Assembly (NCBI RefSeq): GCF_900115135.1
Contig: NZ_FOVK01000006.1
Location: 62,001-126,000, forward strand
DNA length: 64,000 nucleotides
Reading direction: 5' to 3'
Source of the DNA: Proteiniclasticum ruminis
Lineage (GTDB): Bacteria; Bacillota; Clostridia; Clostridiales; Clostridiaceae
The translations under genes were made by a program, and so were the position numbers. This document shows positions 17,393 to 25,604 of the stretch, piece after piece. The notes under the pieces are model-generated. The model was not told the DNA's origin. It did not search any database and was given only the letters and a program-made list of their open reading frames with translations. Position 1 is the first letter of the stretch. The number at the start of each line of letters is the position of its first letter.

Positions 17393-17408
17393 GGGGACGG
17401 TACTTGAA
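17393..17408 (+). repeat. Left terminal repeat of the RAYT unit
   Basis: GGGGACGGTACTTGAA lies 40 bases before the transposase-like gene. Its near-perfect inverse copy lies 40 bases after that gene (18201-18216). Similar GGGGACGG boxes are associated with RAYT-type genes in other Firmicutes, as far as I recall. Confidence 0.6.
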
Positions 17409-17447
17409 TTTTATTTTTCATTGTGATAGGATAGTACCAGAAGGCAG

Positions 17448-18161
17448 GTGAACGAAGTGGCGAGAAAGGCACGAATCAAGGACCCCTACGGCACATTCCA
17501 CATCACCCAGTCCGGAGGTGGTCAAAAACTGCTGTTTGAAAAAGAGGAAGACAGAACAGAGTTTCTGGAGATTCTAAAGAAAGCCCAGACGCAGTTCCAG
17601 TTCAAGCTTTATGCTTACTGTCTTTTATCAGACAATCAGTACCACCTTGTCATGGATCTGAACGGTGCGGATATGTCCAAAGTGATGAAAAGCATCAACA
17701 TCGGCTATGCCATGTACAAAGATCAGAAGGAACCGCTTTTCAAAGACCGTTATAAAAGCGAGCTGCTAAAAGATCCGGAAGATGCGGAAGACGTGGTGAA
17801 AACACTCCACAAAAATGGCATCCCAGGTTCCCTTTGGAACAGCTACTGCACCTATGACACAGAAGCACCATTAAGACTGGACTGGATCTCTCCCATAGAA
17901 AAGAGAGCGGACAAAGAAAATACTTCCCCCTGCAGAAACTGTATGGAAACCCTGGAGGAAGCAGAAGAGAAGCTCAAGGAAGTCTCTGTGGAAAAAAGAC
18001 TTTCCCTGGAGGAGCTTCTGAAAGAAAAGGAAATCCGAAATGATCTCATATTAAAATTCCGGAAAAACTCCACCCTTTCCCTGAAGGAACTGGGCACACT
18101 GTTTGGAGGTCTTTCGGAATCGAGTATCTGTAAAATCCTCAACACTGCATGTGAGAAGTAA
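17448..18161 (+). CDS. RAYT-like (IS200/Y1 HUH family) transposase, motif degenerate
   Basis: The 237-residue protein has a Y1 transposase-like domain: ARIKDPYGTFHITQSGG at the start, YAYCLLSDNQYHLVMD at the HUH position and GYAMYKD at the Tyr position. DRYKSELLKD is the usual post-catalytic segment. The canonical HxH (NHVHLL) reads QYH, so the first metal-binding His is replaced by Gln. The C-terminal half is helical with an HTH-like end (LKELGTLFGGLSESSICKIL). Y1 proteins cut and join single-stranded DNA at hairpins. Flanking inverted repeats and a hairpin at 18209-18229 suggest a REP/RAYT-type unit. Activity is doubtful because of the motif loss. Confidence 0.8.
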   Translation: MNEVARKARIKDPYGTFHITQSGGGQKLLFEKEEDRTEFLEILKKAQTQFQFKLYAYCLLSDNQYHLVMDLNGADMSKVMKSINIGYAMYKDQKEPLFKDRYKSELLKDPEDAEDVVKTLHKNGIPGSLWNSYCTYDTEAPLRLDWISPIEKRADKENTSPCRNCMETLEEAEEKLKEVSVEKRLSLEELLKEKEIRNDLILKFRKNSTLSLKELGTLFGGLSESSICKILNTACEK

Positions 18162-18200
18162 CGACAGGCATGACATCATGCCTATTTTATACCCTTATCA

Positions 18201-18229
18201 TTCAAGTTCTGTCCCCATATGAGGACAGG
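18201..18229 (-). repeat. Right terminal repeat and hairpin of the RAYT unit
   Basis: TTCAAGTTCTGTCCCC (18201-18216) is the inverse of the left repeat with two mismatches. It overlaps a hairpin with stem CTGTCC / GGACAG (18209-18228). A hairpin next to a short conserved box is what Y1 transposases recognise as single-stranded DNA. Confidence 0.6.
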
Positions 18230-18253
18230 AAGTAACCACTAGGAGGCAAGCAC

Positions 18254-19237
18254 ATGTCATTTTCTTTTCAGATTGACCTGAAAAAAAGCACCGTTTCAAA
18301 AGACACAACTAAACTGAATCCCGATATCCTTTATGACCTTCTTGTCATTGGTGGAGGTCCTGCGGGTCTTAATGCAGCCCTCTACGCCAAGAGAAAAGGC
18401 CTGGAAGTCGGTATCATCACCAAGCGAAAAGGAGGACTTCTACTGGATACCTCCGTAGTAGACAACTATCTGGGCATCAAAGAAATGAGTGGAGAGTCCA
18501 TTGCTGATGAGTTTCTGCGCCATGTGGAAACACTGGAAGTGCCCATCAAAGACGACAGTGAAGTGGTGGGATACACAAAAGATGGAGAAGAACATCTTCT
18601 GACGCTGTATTCCGGCGAGATGTTTAAAGCAAAAACCATCCTCATTGCCACAGGATCCAATCCTAGGCATCTGGGTGTTCCCGGAGAAGACACCTACGCA
18701 GGAAAAGGCGTTGCCTACTGCGCCATCTGTGACGCACCCCTTTTCAAAAACAAAGAGGTCCTCATCGCAGGCGGCGGAAACTCTGCTGTTGAAGCGGCGC
18801 TGGATTTGGCAAAGGTTGCCACATCCGTGACCTTAGTACACAGAAGTCAGTTGAGAGCCGATGCGATTTTAACAGAGAAACTGAAGGAAGATCCGAAAAT
18901 CACTGTACATTTGGAGACTCAGATTGAAGAGATATTCGGGGAAACAGCCATGAAGGGCATCCGAGTCCTTCATAAAGATACAGGAAAAAAAGAAGAGCTT
19001 TATGCAGACGGCCTTTTCATCGAAATCGGTCATCTGCCCAATACAGGCATCTTTGGAAACCTCCTGGCACTCAATAATCATGGAGAAATCCTGGTGGATG
19101 AGAAAAACAAAACCAGCCTTTCCGGAGTCTTTGCTGCTGGAGATGTCACCATAGTCCCCTACAAACAGATTGTCATTGCCGCCAGTGATGGGGCCAAAGC
19201 CGCTCTTGGTGTCAATGAATACCTGAACAGCCACTGA
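18254..19237 (+). CDS. Thioredoxin reductase-like FAD/NAD(P)H oxidoreductase
   Basis: The 327-residue flavoprotein has an N-terminal extension of about 28 residues, the FAD motif VIGGGPAGLNAALYA, the redox motif CAICD near residue 157, an NAD(P)H-binding GGGNSAVEAA and the C-terminal FAD segment GVFAAGDV. It would pass electrons from NAD(P)H to a thioredoxin-like partner. The next gene, 50 bases on, encodes a double-CxxC thioredoxin-fold protein. Together they resemble the two halves of AhpF or a NADH-dependent disulfide reductase system. Cofactor preference cannot be read with certainty; the second motif is followed by VHRSQLRAD, which contains basic residues. Confidence 0.92.
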   Translation: MSFSFQIDLKKSTVSKDTTKLNPDILYDLLVIGGGPAGLNAALYAKRKGLEVGIITKRKGGLLLDTSVVDNYLGIKEMSGESIADEFLRHVETLEVPIKDDSEVVGYTKDGEEHLLTLYSGEMFKAKTILIATGSNPRHLGVPGEDTYAGKGVAYCAICDAPLFKNKEVLIAGGGNSAVEAALDLAKVATSVTLVHRSQLRADAILTEKLKEDPKITVHLETQIEEIFGETAMKGIRVLHKDTGKKEELYADGLFIEIGHLPNTGIFGNLLALNNHGEILVDEKNKTSLSGVFAAGDVTIVPYKQIVIAASDGAKAALGVNEYLNSH

Positions 19238-19287
19238 TTTAAATACGAAAGCAACCAAATAAGTAAGATATAACGGAGGAAATAATA

Positions 19288-19932
19288 ATGAAAATGTTCA
19301 ATGAAGAAATCCAGGACCAGCTGAGAGAAATTTTTGGAGACCTTAAGGGAGATGTGACCATCGCTCTCTTCACCAAAGAAGGAGAATGCGCCACCTGTGA
19401 GGAAACTCTGTCCTATATGCAGGAAGTGGAAGAGCTCAGCGATAAGATCCATTTAGAAAGATATGATCTGGACAAAGACACAGAACTTGCCAAGAAGTAC
19501 GGCGTAGAAATGGTACCATCCATTGTCCTTCTGGACAGCAGCAAAAACTACAGAGGCATCAAGTTCAACGGAATTCCAGCAGGACACGAAATCAACTCCT
19601 TTATTCCAGCACTCCTGGAAGTATCCGGAAATGAAAGTGAGCTGCCAAAAGAACTGGAAGAAAGAATCATGAAGATCGACAAACCCATCAACATCAAAGT
19701 CTTCATCACCCTTTCCTGCCCACATTGCCCAGGTGCAGTGCAGAAGGCTCATAAGATGGCCCTCATGAATCCGATGATTCAGGCAGAAATGATTGAAGCG
19801 GAAACCTTTGGTGAACTGTCCATGAAGCACAATGTGTCCGGTGTACCGAAGATCGTCATCAATGACCAGTATGATCTTCTCGGAAACCAGCCCATTCAGG
19901 AATTCCTGAACACCATGGAGAAAGTATCTTAA
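19288..19932 (+). CDS. Glutaredoxin-like protein disulfide oxidoreductase (two thioredoxin folds)
   Basis: The 214-residue protein contains two tandem thioredoxin-like folds. The first has CATC near residue 32 and the cis-proline segment VEMVPSIV; the second has CPHC near residue 148 and SGVPKIV. This matches archaeal PDO proteins and the N-terminal domain of AhpF. It likely takes electrons from the flavoprotein encoded immediately upstream. No peroxiredoxin gene is present in the window, so the final acceptor is unknown. The ATG follows GGAGGAAATAATA. Confidence 0.9.
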   Translation: MKMFNEEIQDQLREIFGDLKGDVTIALFTKEGECATCEETLSYMQEVEELSDKIHLERYDLDKDTELAKKYGVEMVPSIVLLDSSKNYRGIKFNGIPAGHEINSFIPALLEVSGNESELPKELEERIMKIDKPINIKVFITLSCPHCPGAVQKAHKMALMNPMIQAEMIEAETFGELSMKHNVSGVPKIVINDQYDLLGNQPIQEFLNTMEKVS

Positions 19933-19970
19933 TTTTACTGACGTAACCCCATTCCCCTATAAAAAGAATG

Positions 19971-20002
19971 AAAGGATGACACGACCGCCATCCTTTTCTT
20001 CT
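19971..20002 (+). terminator. Terminator or attenuator after the thioredoxin gene
   Basis: An 8-bp stem (AAAGGATG / CATCCTTT) is followed by TCTTCTTTC. It lies between the disulfide oxidoreductase gene and the DUF6132 gene, so those genes may be partly uncoupled. Confidence 0.65.
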
Positions 20003-20022
20003 TTCTAAAAAAGGAGAACCTT

Positions 20023-20226
20023 ATGGAAAAGAAACAGATGACCCCACAGGATCGGAGGAAAAAAAGAGCCATGAAAATTGCCTTAGGTATTGTTCTAGGA
20101 GGCCTTGCAGGCTATCTTTACTACTACTTCATCGGATGTGACGGAACCTGTCCCATCTCCTCAAATCCCATCCGTTCCATACTTTATGGATCCGTGGTTG
20201 GTACCCTCCTAGGATCCGCATTTTAG
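20023..20226 (+). CDS. DUF6132-like small membrane protein
   Basis: The 67-residue protein has a basic N-terminus, one helix (IALGIVLGGLAGYLYYYFIG), the conserved GCDGTCPISSNP and a second hydrophobic segment. This cysteine motif marks the DUF6132 group, often found near redox and rhodanese genes. Two cysteines facing the membrane surface fit a metal or disulfide role. Function is unknown. It starts after AAAGGAG and is followed by another cysteine-motif membrane protein. Confidence 0.75.
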   Translation: MEKKQMTPQDRRKKRAMKIALGIVLGGLAGYLYYYFIGCDGTCPISSNPIRSILYGSVVGTLLGSAF

Positions 20227-20267
20227 CAGTAAAATACACAAAAGAAGAAAAGAAAGAGGAACTCATC

Positions 20268-20864
20268 TTGAAGAATCACAAATATCTTTATCTTGGAACC
20301 CTAAGTTTTTTTGCACTGTCCTTCATGAATATTCATCTGGCGGTGCTGGGCCTTATTTGCATGGCTCTCCCCGTCTATCTGCTTCTAAAGGACAAAAAGA
20401 AAACCTGGTGCCAGAGCTACTGCCCCAGAGCCAGTCTCTATATGACCCTTGGAAAAAAGCGGGCAAAGAAGGGCAAGAACATTCCCCTTTCCTTTATCAA
20501 AGGGAAGCTGAAGTATTATGTCCTTGCTTATTTCTTTGTGAGCCTCAGCATCGCTGCCCTGTCCACCATTCAGGTGGCTAGAGGGCATATGTCTCCCATG
20601 CTGATTCCAAGATTCCTTCTGATCATTCCCATCCCGGTATCTCTTCCTCAGCTCTTCACACTGAGTGGATTTCCCGTTTGGTTTACCCATTTTTCCTTCA
20701 GGATCTTTTCCATGATGACCACTACAACCGTCATCGGACTGATTCTGTCCTACACCTACAAACCCAGAACTTGGTGTACCATCTGTCCCATCAATACCAT
20801 CTCGGATTTGTACATCATGGATCAGAAGGGGAAAAAAATCACACCAGCAAAAAGAACTGCTTAA
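20268..20864 (+). CDS. Membrane protein with NapH-like cysteine motifs
   Basis: The 198-residue protein has five or six hydrophobic segments and two cysteine clusters: CQSYCPRASLY near residue 44 and CTICPINTISDLY near residue 172. CxxxCP motifs after membrane helices are typical of NapH/FixG-type iron-sulfur electron-transfer proteins, but each cluster here has only two cysteines. A full 4Fe-4S site would need both clusters or a partner. The start is TTG after AGAGGAAC. It follows the DUF6132 gene by 41 bases and may link cytoplasmic thiols to the membrane. Confidence 0.7.
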   Translation: MKNHKYLYLGTLSFFALSFMNIHLAVLGLICMALPVYLLLKDKKKTWCQSYCPRASLYMTLGKKRAKKGKNIPLSFIKGKLKYYVLAYFFVSLSIAALSTIQVARGHMSPMLIPRFLLIIPIPVSLPQLFTLSGFPVWFTHFSFRIFSMMTTTTVIGLILSYTYKPRTWCTICPINTISDLYIMDQKGKKITPAKRTA

Positions 20865-20909
20865 AGAAACCATGAAAGAGTCTCCCGATTCTCAACTGGT
20901 ATAATAGAA

Positions 20910-20957
20910 GAAGCCGCTTCCTCCATCAACTGGAAAGGAAACGGCTTCATTTTTCTT
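20910..20957. terminator. Bidirectional terminator between convergent genes
   Basis: A GC-containing stem (GAAGCCGCTTCC / GGAAACGGCTTC, one mismatch) lies between the convergent NapH-like and DUF302 genes and is followed by ATTTTTCTTTTT on the plus strand. Confidence 0.75.
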
Positions 20958-20958
20958 T

Positions 20959-21345
20959 TTATGCAGTTTTCTCGATGGCATCTTTCAGTATATTCTCCAC
21001 TTCCAGAGCCACATTGCCAAGATCAATACCCTCCATGATGTCTGCAAGTTTTGTAGGTTTCATCATACCGATGTGCACCCCATCTTCCTTCTCAAAGACC
21101 ACCATCTTGCAGGGGAGCATATAGCCCGCTTCCAGATGGGCATCCAGCACAATTTTAGCTTTAGGAGGATTACATACTTCCATCACCTGGAAATTCTTAT
21201 GAAACTCCAATCCTTTTTCTGTCAGCTTATCTTTGAAGTTCATTTCCCACAGGACACCAAATCCTCTTTCCATGAGATTCTTCTTCAGCTCCTCATGGGC
21301 AATTTCAAATGTCTTATCTGTTCTCTTCTCAAAAGTCATGCTCAT
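20959..21345 (-). CDS. DUF302 domain protein
   Basis: The 128-residue protein matches the DUF302 pattern: an N-terminal FEIAHEELKKNLMERGFGVL segment, then EVCNPPKAKIVL and a central LPCKMVVFEKEDG. The single Cys before NPP and the Cys in LPCK are typical of the group. Structures show a TBP-like fold; the role is unknown, with links to sulfur and metal genes. The ATG follows GGAGGTA. A CsoR-like palindrome lies 38 bases upstream, suggesting induction by copper or by persulfides. Confidence 0.9.
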   Translation of the reverse strand: MSMTFEKRTDKTFEIAHEELKKNLMERGFGVLWEMNFKDKLTEKGLEFHKNFQVMEVCNPPKAKIVLDAHLEAGYMLPCKMVVFEKEDGVHIGMMKPTKLADIMEGIDLGNVALEVENILKDAIEKTA

Positions 21346-21383
21346 TTTACTACCTCCATATGATTCGATTCTATTACGACCAA

Positions 21384-21402
21384 TATACCACTAGGGGGTA
21401 TA
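21384..21402. promoter_or_regulatory. CsoR/CstR-like operator upstream of the DUF302 gene
   Basis: TATACC, 7 bases and GGTATA form a clean inverted repeat with a CTAGGGG core. From memory, the B. subtilis CsoR site at copZA has ATACC-N7-GGTAT with a GGG-rich core, so geometry and core agree. The site lies where a repressor would block the DUF302 promoter. The regulator gene is not in the window. Confidence 0.6.
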
Positions 21403-21562
21403 TATTTCAACCTTCCTATCCTATTGTTCACCATAATTTCAACCTTTCCTTTCCTTGTTCATAAATGTGTACGCACTGCACTAGAATCTGAACCGCTATT
21501 CATTGACAGCGACCGCATACTTCAGATAGAATTATCAGAAAACAGTCTCCAAGGAGGAACTT

Positions 21563-22759
21563 ATGAGAACGCTTTCCCCATCCATTGAAAAATACCGGGA
21601 CTATGTCATTGGCGCTAGGCGTCACCTGCATGCCCACCCAGAAACATCCCTGGAGGAAATTGAAACCACTGCTTATCTGATGAGTGAACTGGATGCCATG
21701 GGCATCCCCTATATCAAGGGAGAACCCACAGGACTTGTGGCAACCATCAAAGGAAAGAAACCCGGAAAAACAGTAGCCTTGCGAAGTGATATGGATGCCC
21801 TGAACATCCTGGAAAAAAATGAGGTTTCCTATAAATCTCAGGTGGATGGGAAAATGCATGCCTGCGGCCATGATGGCCATACGGCTATTCTTCTCGGAGC
21901 TGCCAGGATTTTAAAAGACCAGATGGAGGAACTCCCTGGAACGGTGCACCTGGTATTCCAGCCTGCAGAGGAAACGGGTCATGGCGCAAAACTTCTTATA
22001 AATACAGGCACCTGGTATGAGGAAACGGACAACATCTTCGGCGCTCACCTCTGGTCTTATCTTCCTACAGGAAAAATTTCCTTAGAGCCTGGCCAGCGCA
22101 TGGCAGCCACAGACAGGTTCCAGATTAAGATTCAAGGACTTTCCGGTCATGGCTCCATGCCGCACCAGACCGTAGATGCCGTAGTCGCAGCTTCTGCCAT
22201 GGTGATGAATTTCCAGACCATCGTGAGCCGAGAATACAGTCCCATGGAACCTCTCGTGGTTTCTGTCGGCTCCATCCACAGTGGTACAGCTTTTAACATC
22301 ATCTCCGGCGAAGCAGTTCTTGAAGGAACCATACGGTATTTCAGCAAAGACATCGGAAAGACCATTGAGTCCAGCATGAGACGTGTCATGGAAAGCACCG
22401 CAGCGCTCTATGGCGCCTCTGCAGAAATGATGTATACCTATAATCTTCCACCTGTGGTGAATGATGAAGCCTCCTCTGCCCTGGCTTATGAAGCCGCTTC
22501 AAGGATTCTGGGAGAAGAGAATATTGTTCTTCAGGAAAAAACCACTGGAGGGGAAGACTTCGCCTTCTATCTGGATCATAAACCCGGCTGTTTTGTCTTC
22601 ATTGGCTCCGGAAACCATGAAAAAGGCACAGATTTCGCCCATCATAATGACCATTTCGATCTGGACGAAGACGTTCTTCTTCATGGCAGCGCCCTCTATG
22701 CGGAATATGCAGTAAGCTTCCTGAAGAAGGAAGCAAAGAAGGGGGAAAATTCTTTATGA
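21563..22759 (+). CDS. M20 family amidohydrolase
   Basis: The 398-residue enzyme belongs to the M20D group, which removes acyl groups from amino acids or related amides using two metal ions. Motifs visible are RRHLHAHPETS, RSDMDAL, ACGHDGHTA, QPAEETGHGA and the late GGEDFAFY. Length is typical. The ATG follows AAGGAGG. The next gene overlaps its stop by 4 bases, so the two are translationally coupled. Substrate cannot be read from sequence; N-acetyl amino acids or indole-acetyl conjugates are both known for the family. Confidence 0.92.
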   Translation: MRTLSPSIEKYRDYVIGARRHLHAHPETSLEEIETTAYLMSELDAMGIPYIKGEPTGLVATIKGKKPGKTVALRSDMDALNILEKNEVSYKSQVDGKMHACGHDGHTAILLGAARILKDQMEELPGTVHLVFQPAEETGHGAKLLINTGTWYEETDNIFGAHLWSYLPTGKISLEPGQRMAATDRFQIKIQGLSGHGSMPHQTVDAVVAASAMVMNFQTIVSREYSPMEPLVVSVGSIHSGTAFNIISGEAVLEGTIRYFSKDIGKTIESSMRRVMESTAALYGASAEMMYTYNLPPVVNDEASSALAYEAASRILGEENIVLQEKTTGGEDFAFYLDHKPGCFVFIGSGNHEKGTDFAHHNDHFDLDEDVLLHGSALYAEYAVSFLKKEAKKGENSL

Positions 22760-23109
22760 TTCTTCATTGCCTGAAAAAAGAGACCTGGGAAAGAGTGAAA
22801 AACAGCGCTTACTATTCTTCGGAAAGCTTGTCTGCAGAAGGGTTCATCCACTGCTCCCCCATAGAGTACTTCCACCGGGTGGCCCCAAACTTTACAGAGA
22901 TCAAAGAAGAACTTCTTCTCCTTCTGTTGGAGGAGGAGAAGATTGACGCAGAGGTCCGCTGGGAAGACCCTGAGAATCTTGGTAGAGCCTATCCCCATAT
23001 CTATGGCCCTTTAAACCTCTCTTCTGTGACAGCTGTACTTCCTTTTTTGAAGGATGAGGCAGGAAACTTCATTAAAAATCCCGAACTGACAGACTATGTA
23101 GATAAGTAG
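22756..23109 (+). CDS. DUF952 family protein
   Basis: The 117-residue protein carries the DUF952 marks: an N-terminal Trp near position 10 (KKETWERVK), EGFIHCSP near residue 29 and GRAYPHIYGPL near residue 78. The His-Cys and His positions may form an active or binding site; the fold is related to ADP-ribosyl transferases, as I recall. No biochemical role is established. It overlaps the amidohydrolase stop codon by 4 bases and precedes another small gene by 9 bases. Confidence 0.88.
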   Translation: MILHCLKKETWERVKNSAYYSSESLSAEGFIHCSPIEYFHRVAPNFTEIKEELLLLLLEEEKIDAEVRWEDPENLGRAYPHIYGPLNLSSVTAVLPFLKDEAGNFIKNPELTDYVDK

Positions 23110-23118
23110 GAGAAAAAA

Positions 23119-23634
23119 ATGAGCAGTTACCAGTTTTTAGCCAGTGACCACCCCTTTGAAAAACTCGAAAACCCTTTCCTGGAACGCCTCTCCATCCGGG
23201 AGGCCCTGGAAAGAAACATGGACATTCCAGACTTCATGCTGGAAAACCCGGACATGGACCCGGAGGAAAAGATCTTTCTACTCTGTGATACAGAAGATCA
23301 TCTGGAAGACCTGGAACTGCATCCTGAAGAGATAAGCTTTCCAGAAGTCTCTGTCCGCCTTACTGAGAACCCCTATGTGGTGGAACTGCAGTGGCGTTAC
23401 AGCAAAGAGAGAGCTGAGACACTTCTAGCCTACATCCGCAAACATCTGATGGAAGCAGAAAACCTGGAGGTCTTCAGTCTCTGGCTGGACGAAGAAGGCG
23501 AGCCCCACCGTATGGAAGTAGCACTGGACTGCCTGAACCTAAAGCATCTCTCATTTCTTGATCTTTCAGGGGGGTATCAGGGCCCCAGATGTCTTCATAT
23601 CAAGAATACCAATCCTGTCACACAAGAATCCTGA
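23119..23634 (+). CDS. Hypothetical acidic protein, 171 residues
   Basis: I recognise no family. The protein is very acidic (many Glu and Asp), has no signal peptide or membrane segment, and is probably cytoplasmic. It begins after TAGGAGAAAAAA, 9 bases past the DUF952 stop, and a strong terminator follows. It thus closes a three-gene operon with the M20 amidohydrolase and the DUF952 protein. Confidence 0.75.
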   Translation: MSSYQFLASDHPFEKLENPFLERLSIREALERNMDIPDFMLENPDMDPEEKIFLLCDTEDHLEDLELHPEEISFPEVSVRLTENPYVVELQWRYSKERAETLLAYIRKHLMEAENLEVFSLWLDEEGEPHRMEVALDCLNLKHLSFLDLSGGYQGPRCLHIKNTNPVTQES

Positions 23635-23651
23635 GGATTTCTAAAAAAATA

Positions 23652-23694
23652 AGAAGCAGCACACCAAACATAATGGACGTGCTGCTTTTAAAAT
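23652..23694 (+). terminator. Terminator of the M20/DUF952 operon
   Basis: A 9-bp stem (AAGCAGCAC / GTGCTGCTT) with a 16-base loop is followed by TTAAAAT. It ends the plus-strand operon and faces the convergent reductase gene. Confidence 0.75.
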
Positions 23695-23731
23695 CTCAGG
23701 AAGCCTAGCTTCTTGAGGGATAGGGGCTTAC

Positions 23732-25489
23732 TTATTTTGAGATAGACTCACCGGCAATTCTGCCAAATACGGTGATATCTGCAATGGCATTGCTGCCCAG
23801 TCTGTTGGTGCCATGAATGTCTCCCACAACTTCACCCGCTGCAAAAAGACCTTCAATCACTTTCCCTTCCGTGCTTACCACCTGAGCTTCTGTATTGATC
23901 TTGATTCCGCCCATGGTATGGTGGATGGCTGGCTTGGACACCATGATGTAGTAAGGACCTTCTCCGAAAGGCACAAGTTTCCCTCTTTTGTTGAACTCCA
24001 GGTCCTTTCCATCCTTTGCATACTGGTTGTAGTTCTCCACAGTCTTCTTCAGCTCTTCTGCATCAATCTCGAAGAAAGCCGCCGCTTCTTCTAAGGTATC
24101 CGCTTTCACCAGCTGTTTTCTTGCGATGAGACCATTGTACTCCGCCGCATGCTTCACATCCATTCCGGAATCCTCCATGGCAGAAGCATCCCAGAACATG
24201 TAGGAAACACTGCCGGTCTGCTGAAGCACTGCTTTAGAGATCACATCTCTTCTTTCCAGTTCCTCCACAAAACGCTTTCCTTCCTTGTTTACCAGAATAG
24301 AACGGCCTTCCATTCTCACATCACCCACGTATAATAGAGCACCGGACTGTGTATCGCAGGTTGGATAGGCCTGGATGAAGCTCATATCCACCAGGGATGC
24401 TCCTATCTTTTCTGCCATGACCAGGCCATCTCCCATGCTGCCCACAGAATTTGTGGAGAGGTATCCTTCTCCCATCTCTTCATTGTACTGGGCACGCATT
24501 TCTTTATTGTATCCAAAGCCGCCAGATGCCATGATGACACCTTTCTTTGCTGTGTATTCAATGACCTGTCCATGATACTCCGCTTTCACCCCAGTCACAC
24601 GGCCATTCTCATCCATGATGAGCTCTGTAGCCTTTGTTTCAAGATGCAGAGGGGATCCAGTCTCTTTCAGCTTTTCTGTAAGCTTGTGGATCATCTCATA
24701 CCCTGTGGCATTCTTTGGCACCAGACTTCTTTCCACAGAATGCCCACCGAAGAACAGCATATAATCTTCAAAGATCATACCCACTTCATCCCGAAGCCAC
24801 TTGGCTCCATCCAAAGCTTTATCTGCAAGGATTCGGGCAAGAGCAGGATCACTTTCCTCATCTCCCCCCTTCATGATATCTCCATAGAAAAGATCCGCAC
24901 TGTCTTCTAAAGCTTCCTTTTCCTGTACCCAGTTCTCTGGTGCTGCATACTCTCCTCCGGAGATGAGGGTATTGCCTCCCGCCATGGGCATTTTTTCCAG
25001 AACGATGACATTCATACCATTCTCCGCCGCAGTGATGGCAGCAGTAAGTCCTGCGCCCCCTGCACCAATGACGATGACATCCGCATCATACTTTTCTTCT
25101 CTTTTTTCTGGGGCTGGCTTTTCCTTCTTCACCAGAAGAGACTTATCCGCTCCAGTTTTACTGAAGGCATCCTGAACTGCCAGTCGGAAACCCACTGAAG
25201 TCAGTGTTGCTCCAGAGACAATATCCACATCCAGATTGTTTGTTGCTATGATTTCCTCTTTCAGTATGTTCATGGCTTCAGAAAGCCCTTCAGATTCCTG
25301 ATTTTCCAGGACCTCTATATCTGAAACCTTCTGATCTTTCATGGTAAGAGAGACTTTGATTTCTCCCCCTCTTCCATTGCCTGTTCCTTCGAAAGTACCA
25401 TCTGGAATACTGCTCTTTGCCCCATTCCCACAGGCTGCAGAAGTCAGTGACAACGAAAAAAGTAAGAGCATCGCCATAATTTTTTTCAT
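23732..25489 (-). CDS. Extracellular FMN/FAD-dependent reductase lipoprotein (fumarate/urocanate reductase-like)
   Basis: The 585-residue protein has a lipobox (LTSAAC), an FMN-binding domain (residues 30-110) with the flavinylation motif SGATLTS, and a flavocytochrome-c-like FAD domain from VIVIGAGGAGLTAA onward. Fumarate-reductase-type residues are retained: the Arg in ERRDVIS, HHTMGG and the late NRLGSNA. No haem motif is present. Relatives reduce fumarate, urocanate, acrylates or other enoates as terminal acceptors outside the cell. Covalent FMN would need an ApbE-type enzyme, not seen here. The ATG at 25489 follows GGAGGG. It is divergent from a sensor kinase gene, likely its regulator. 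Confidence 0.9.
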   Translation of the reverse strand: MKKIMAMLLLFSLSLTSAACGNGAKSSIPDGTFEGTGNGRGGEIKVSLTMKDQKVSDIEVLENQESEGLSEAMNILKEEIIATNNLDVDIVSGATLTSVGFRLAVQDAFSKTGADKSLLVKKEKPAPEKREEKYDADVIVIGAGGAGLTAAITAAENGMNVIVLEKMPMAGGNTLISGGEYAAPENWVQEKEALEDSADLFYGDIMKGGDEESDPALARILADKALDGAKWLRDEVGMIFEDYMLFFGGHSVERSLVPKNATGYEMIHKLTEKLKETGSPLHLETKATELIMDENGRVTGVKAEYHGQVIEYTAKKGVIMASGGFGYNKEMRAQYNEEMGEGYLSTNSVGSMGDGLVMAEKIGASLVDMSFIQAYPTCDTQSGALLYVGDVRMEGRSILVNKEGKRFVEELERRDVISKAVLQQTGSVSYMFWDASAMEDSGMDVKHAAEYNGLIARKQLVKADTLEEAAAFFEIDAEELKKTVENYNQYAKDGKDLEFNKRGKLVPFGEGPYYIMVSKPAIHHTMGGIKINTEAQVVSTEGKVIEGLFAAGEVVGDIHGTNRLGSNAIADITVFGRIAGESISK

Positions 25490-25604
25490 AAAACCCTCCA
25501 AATATCAATATTTGTTATTTCCTTAACAGTGTAGTACAATTCTTTCGTGCAGTCTTTGCACTTCCCCGTCAGGAATTTATACTTTTATGCAAATGGAGAG
25601 AAAA

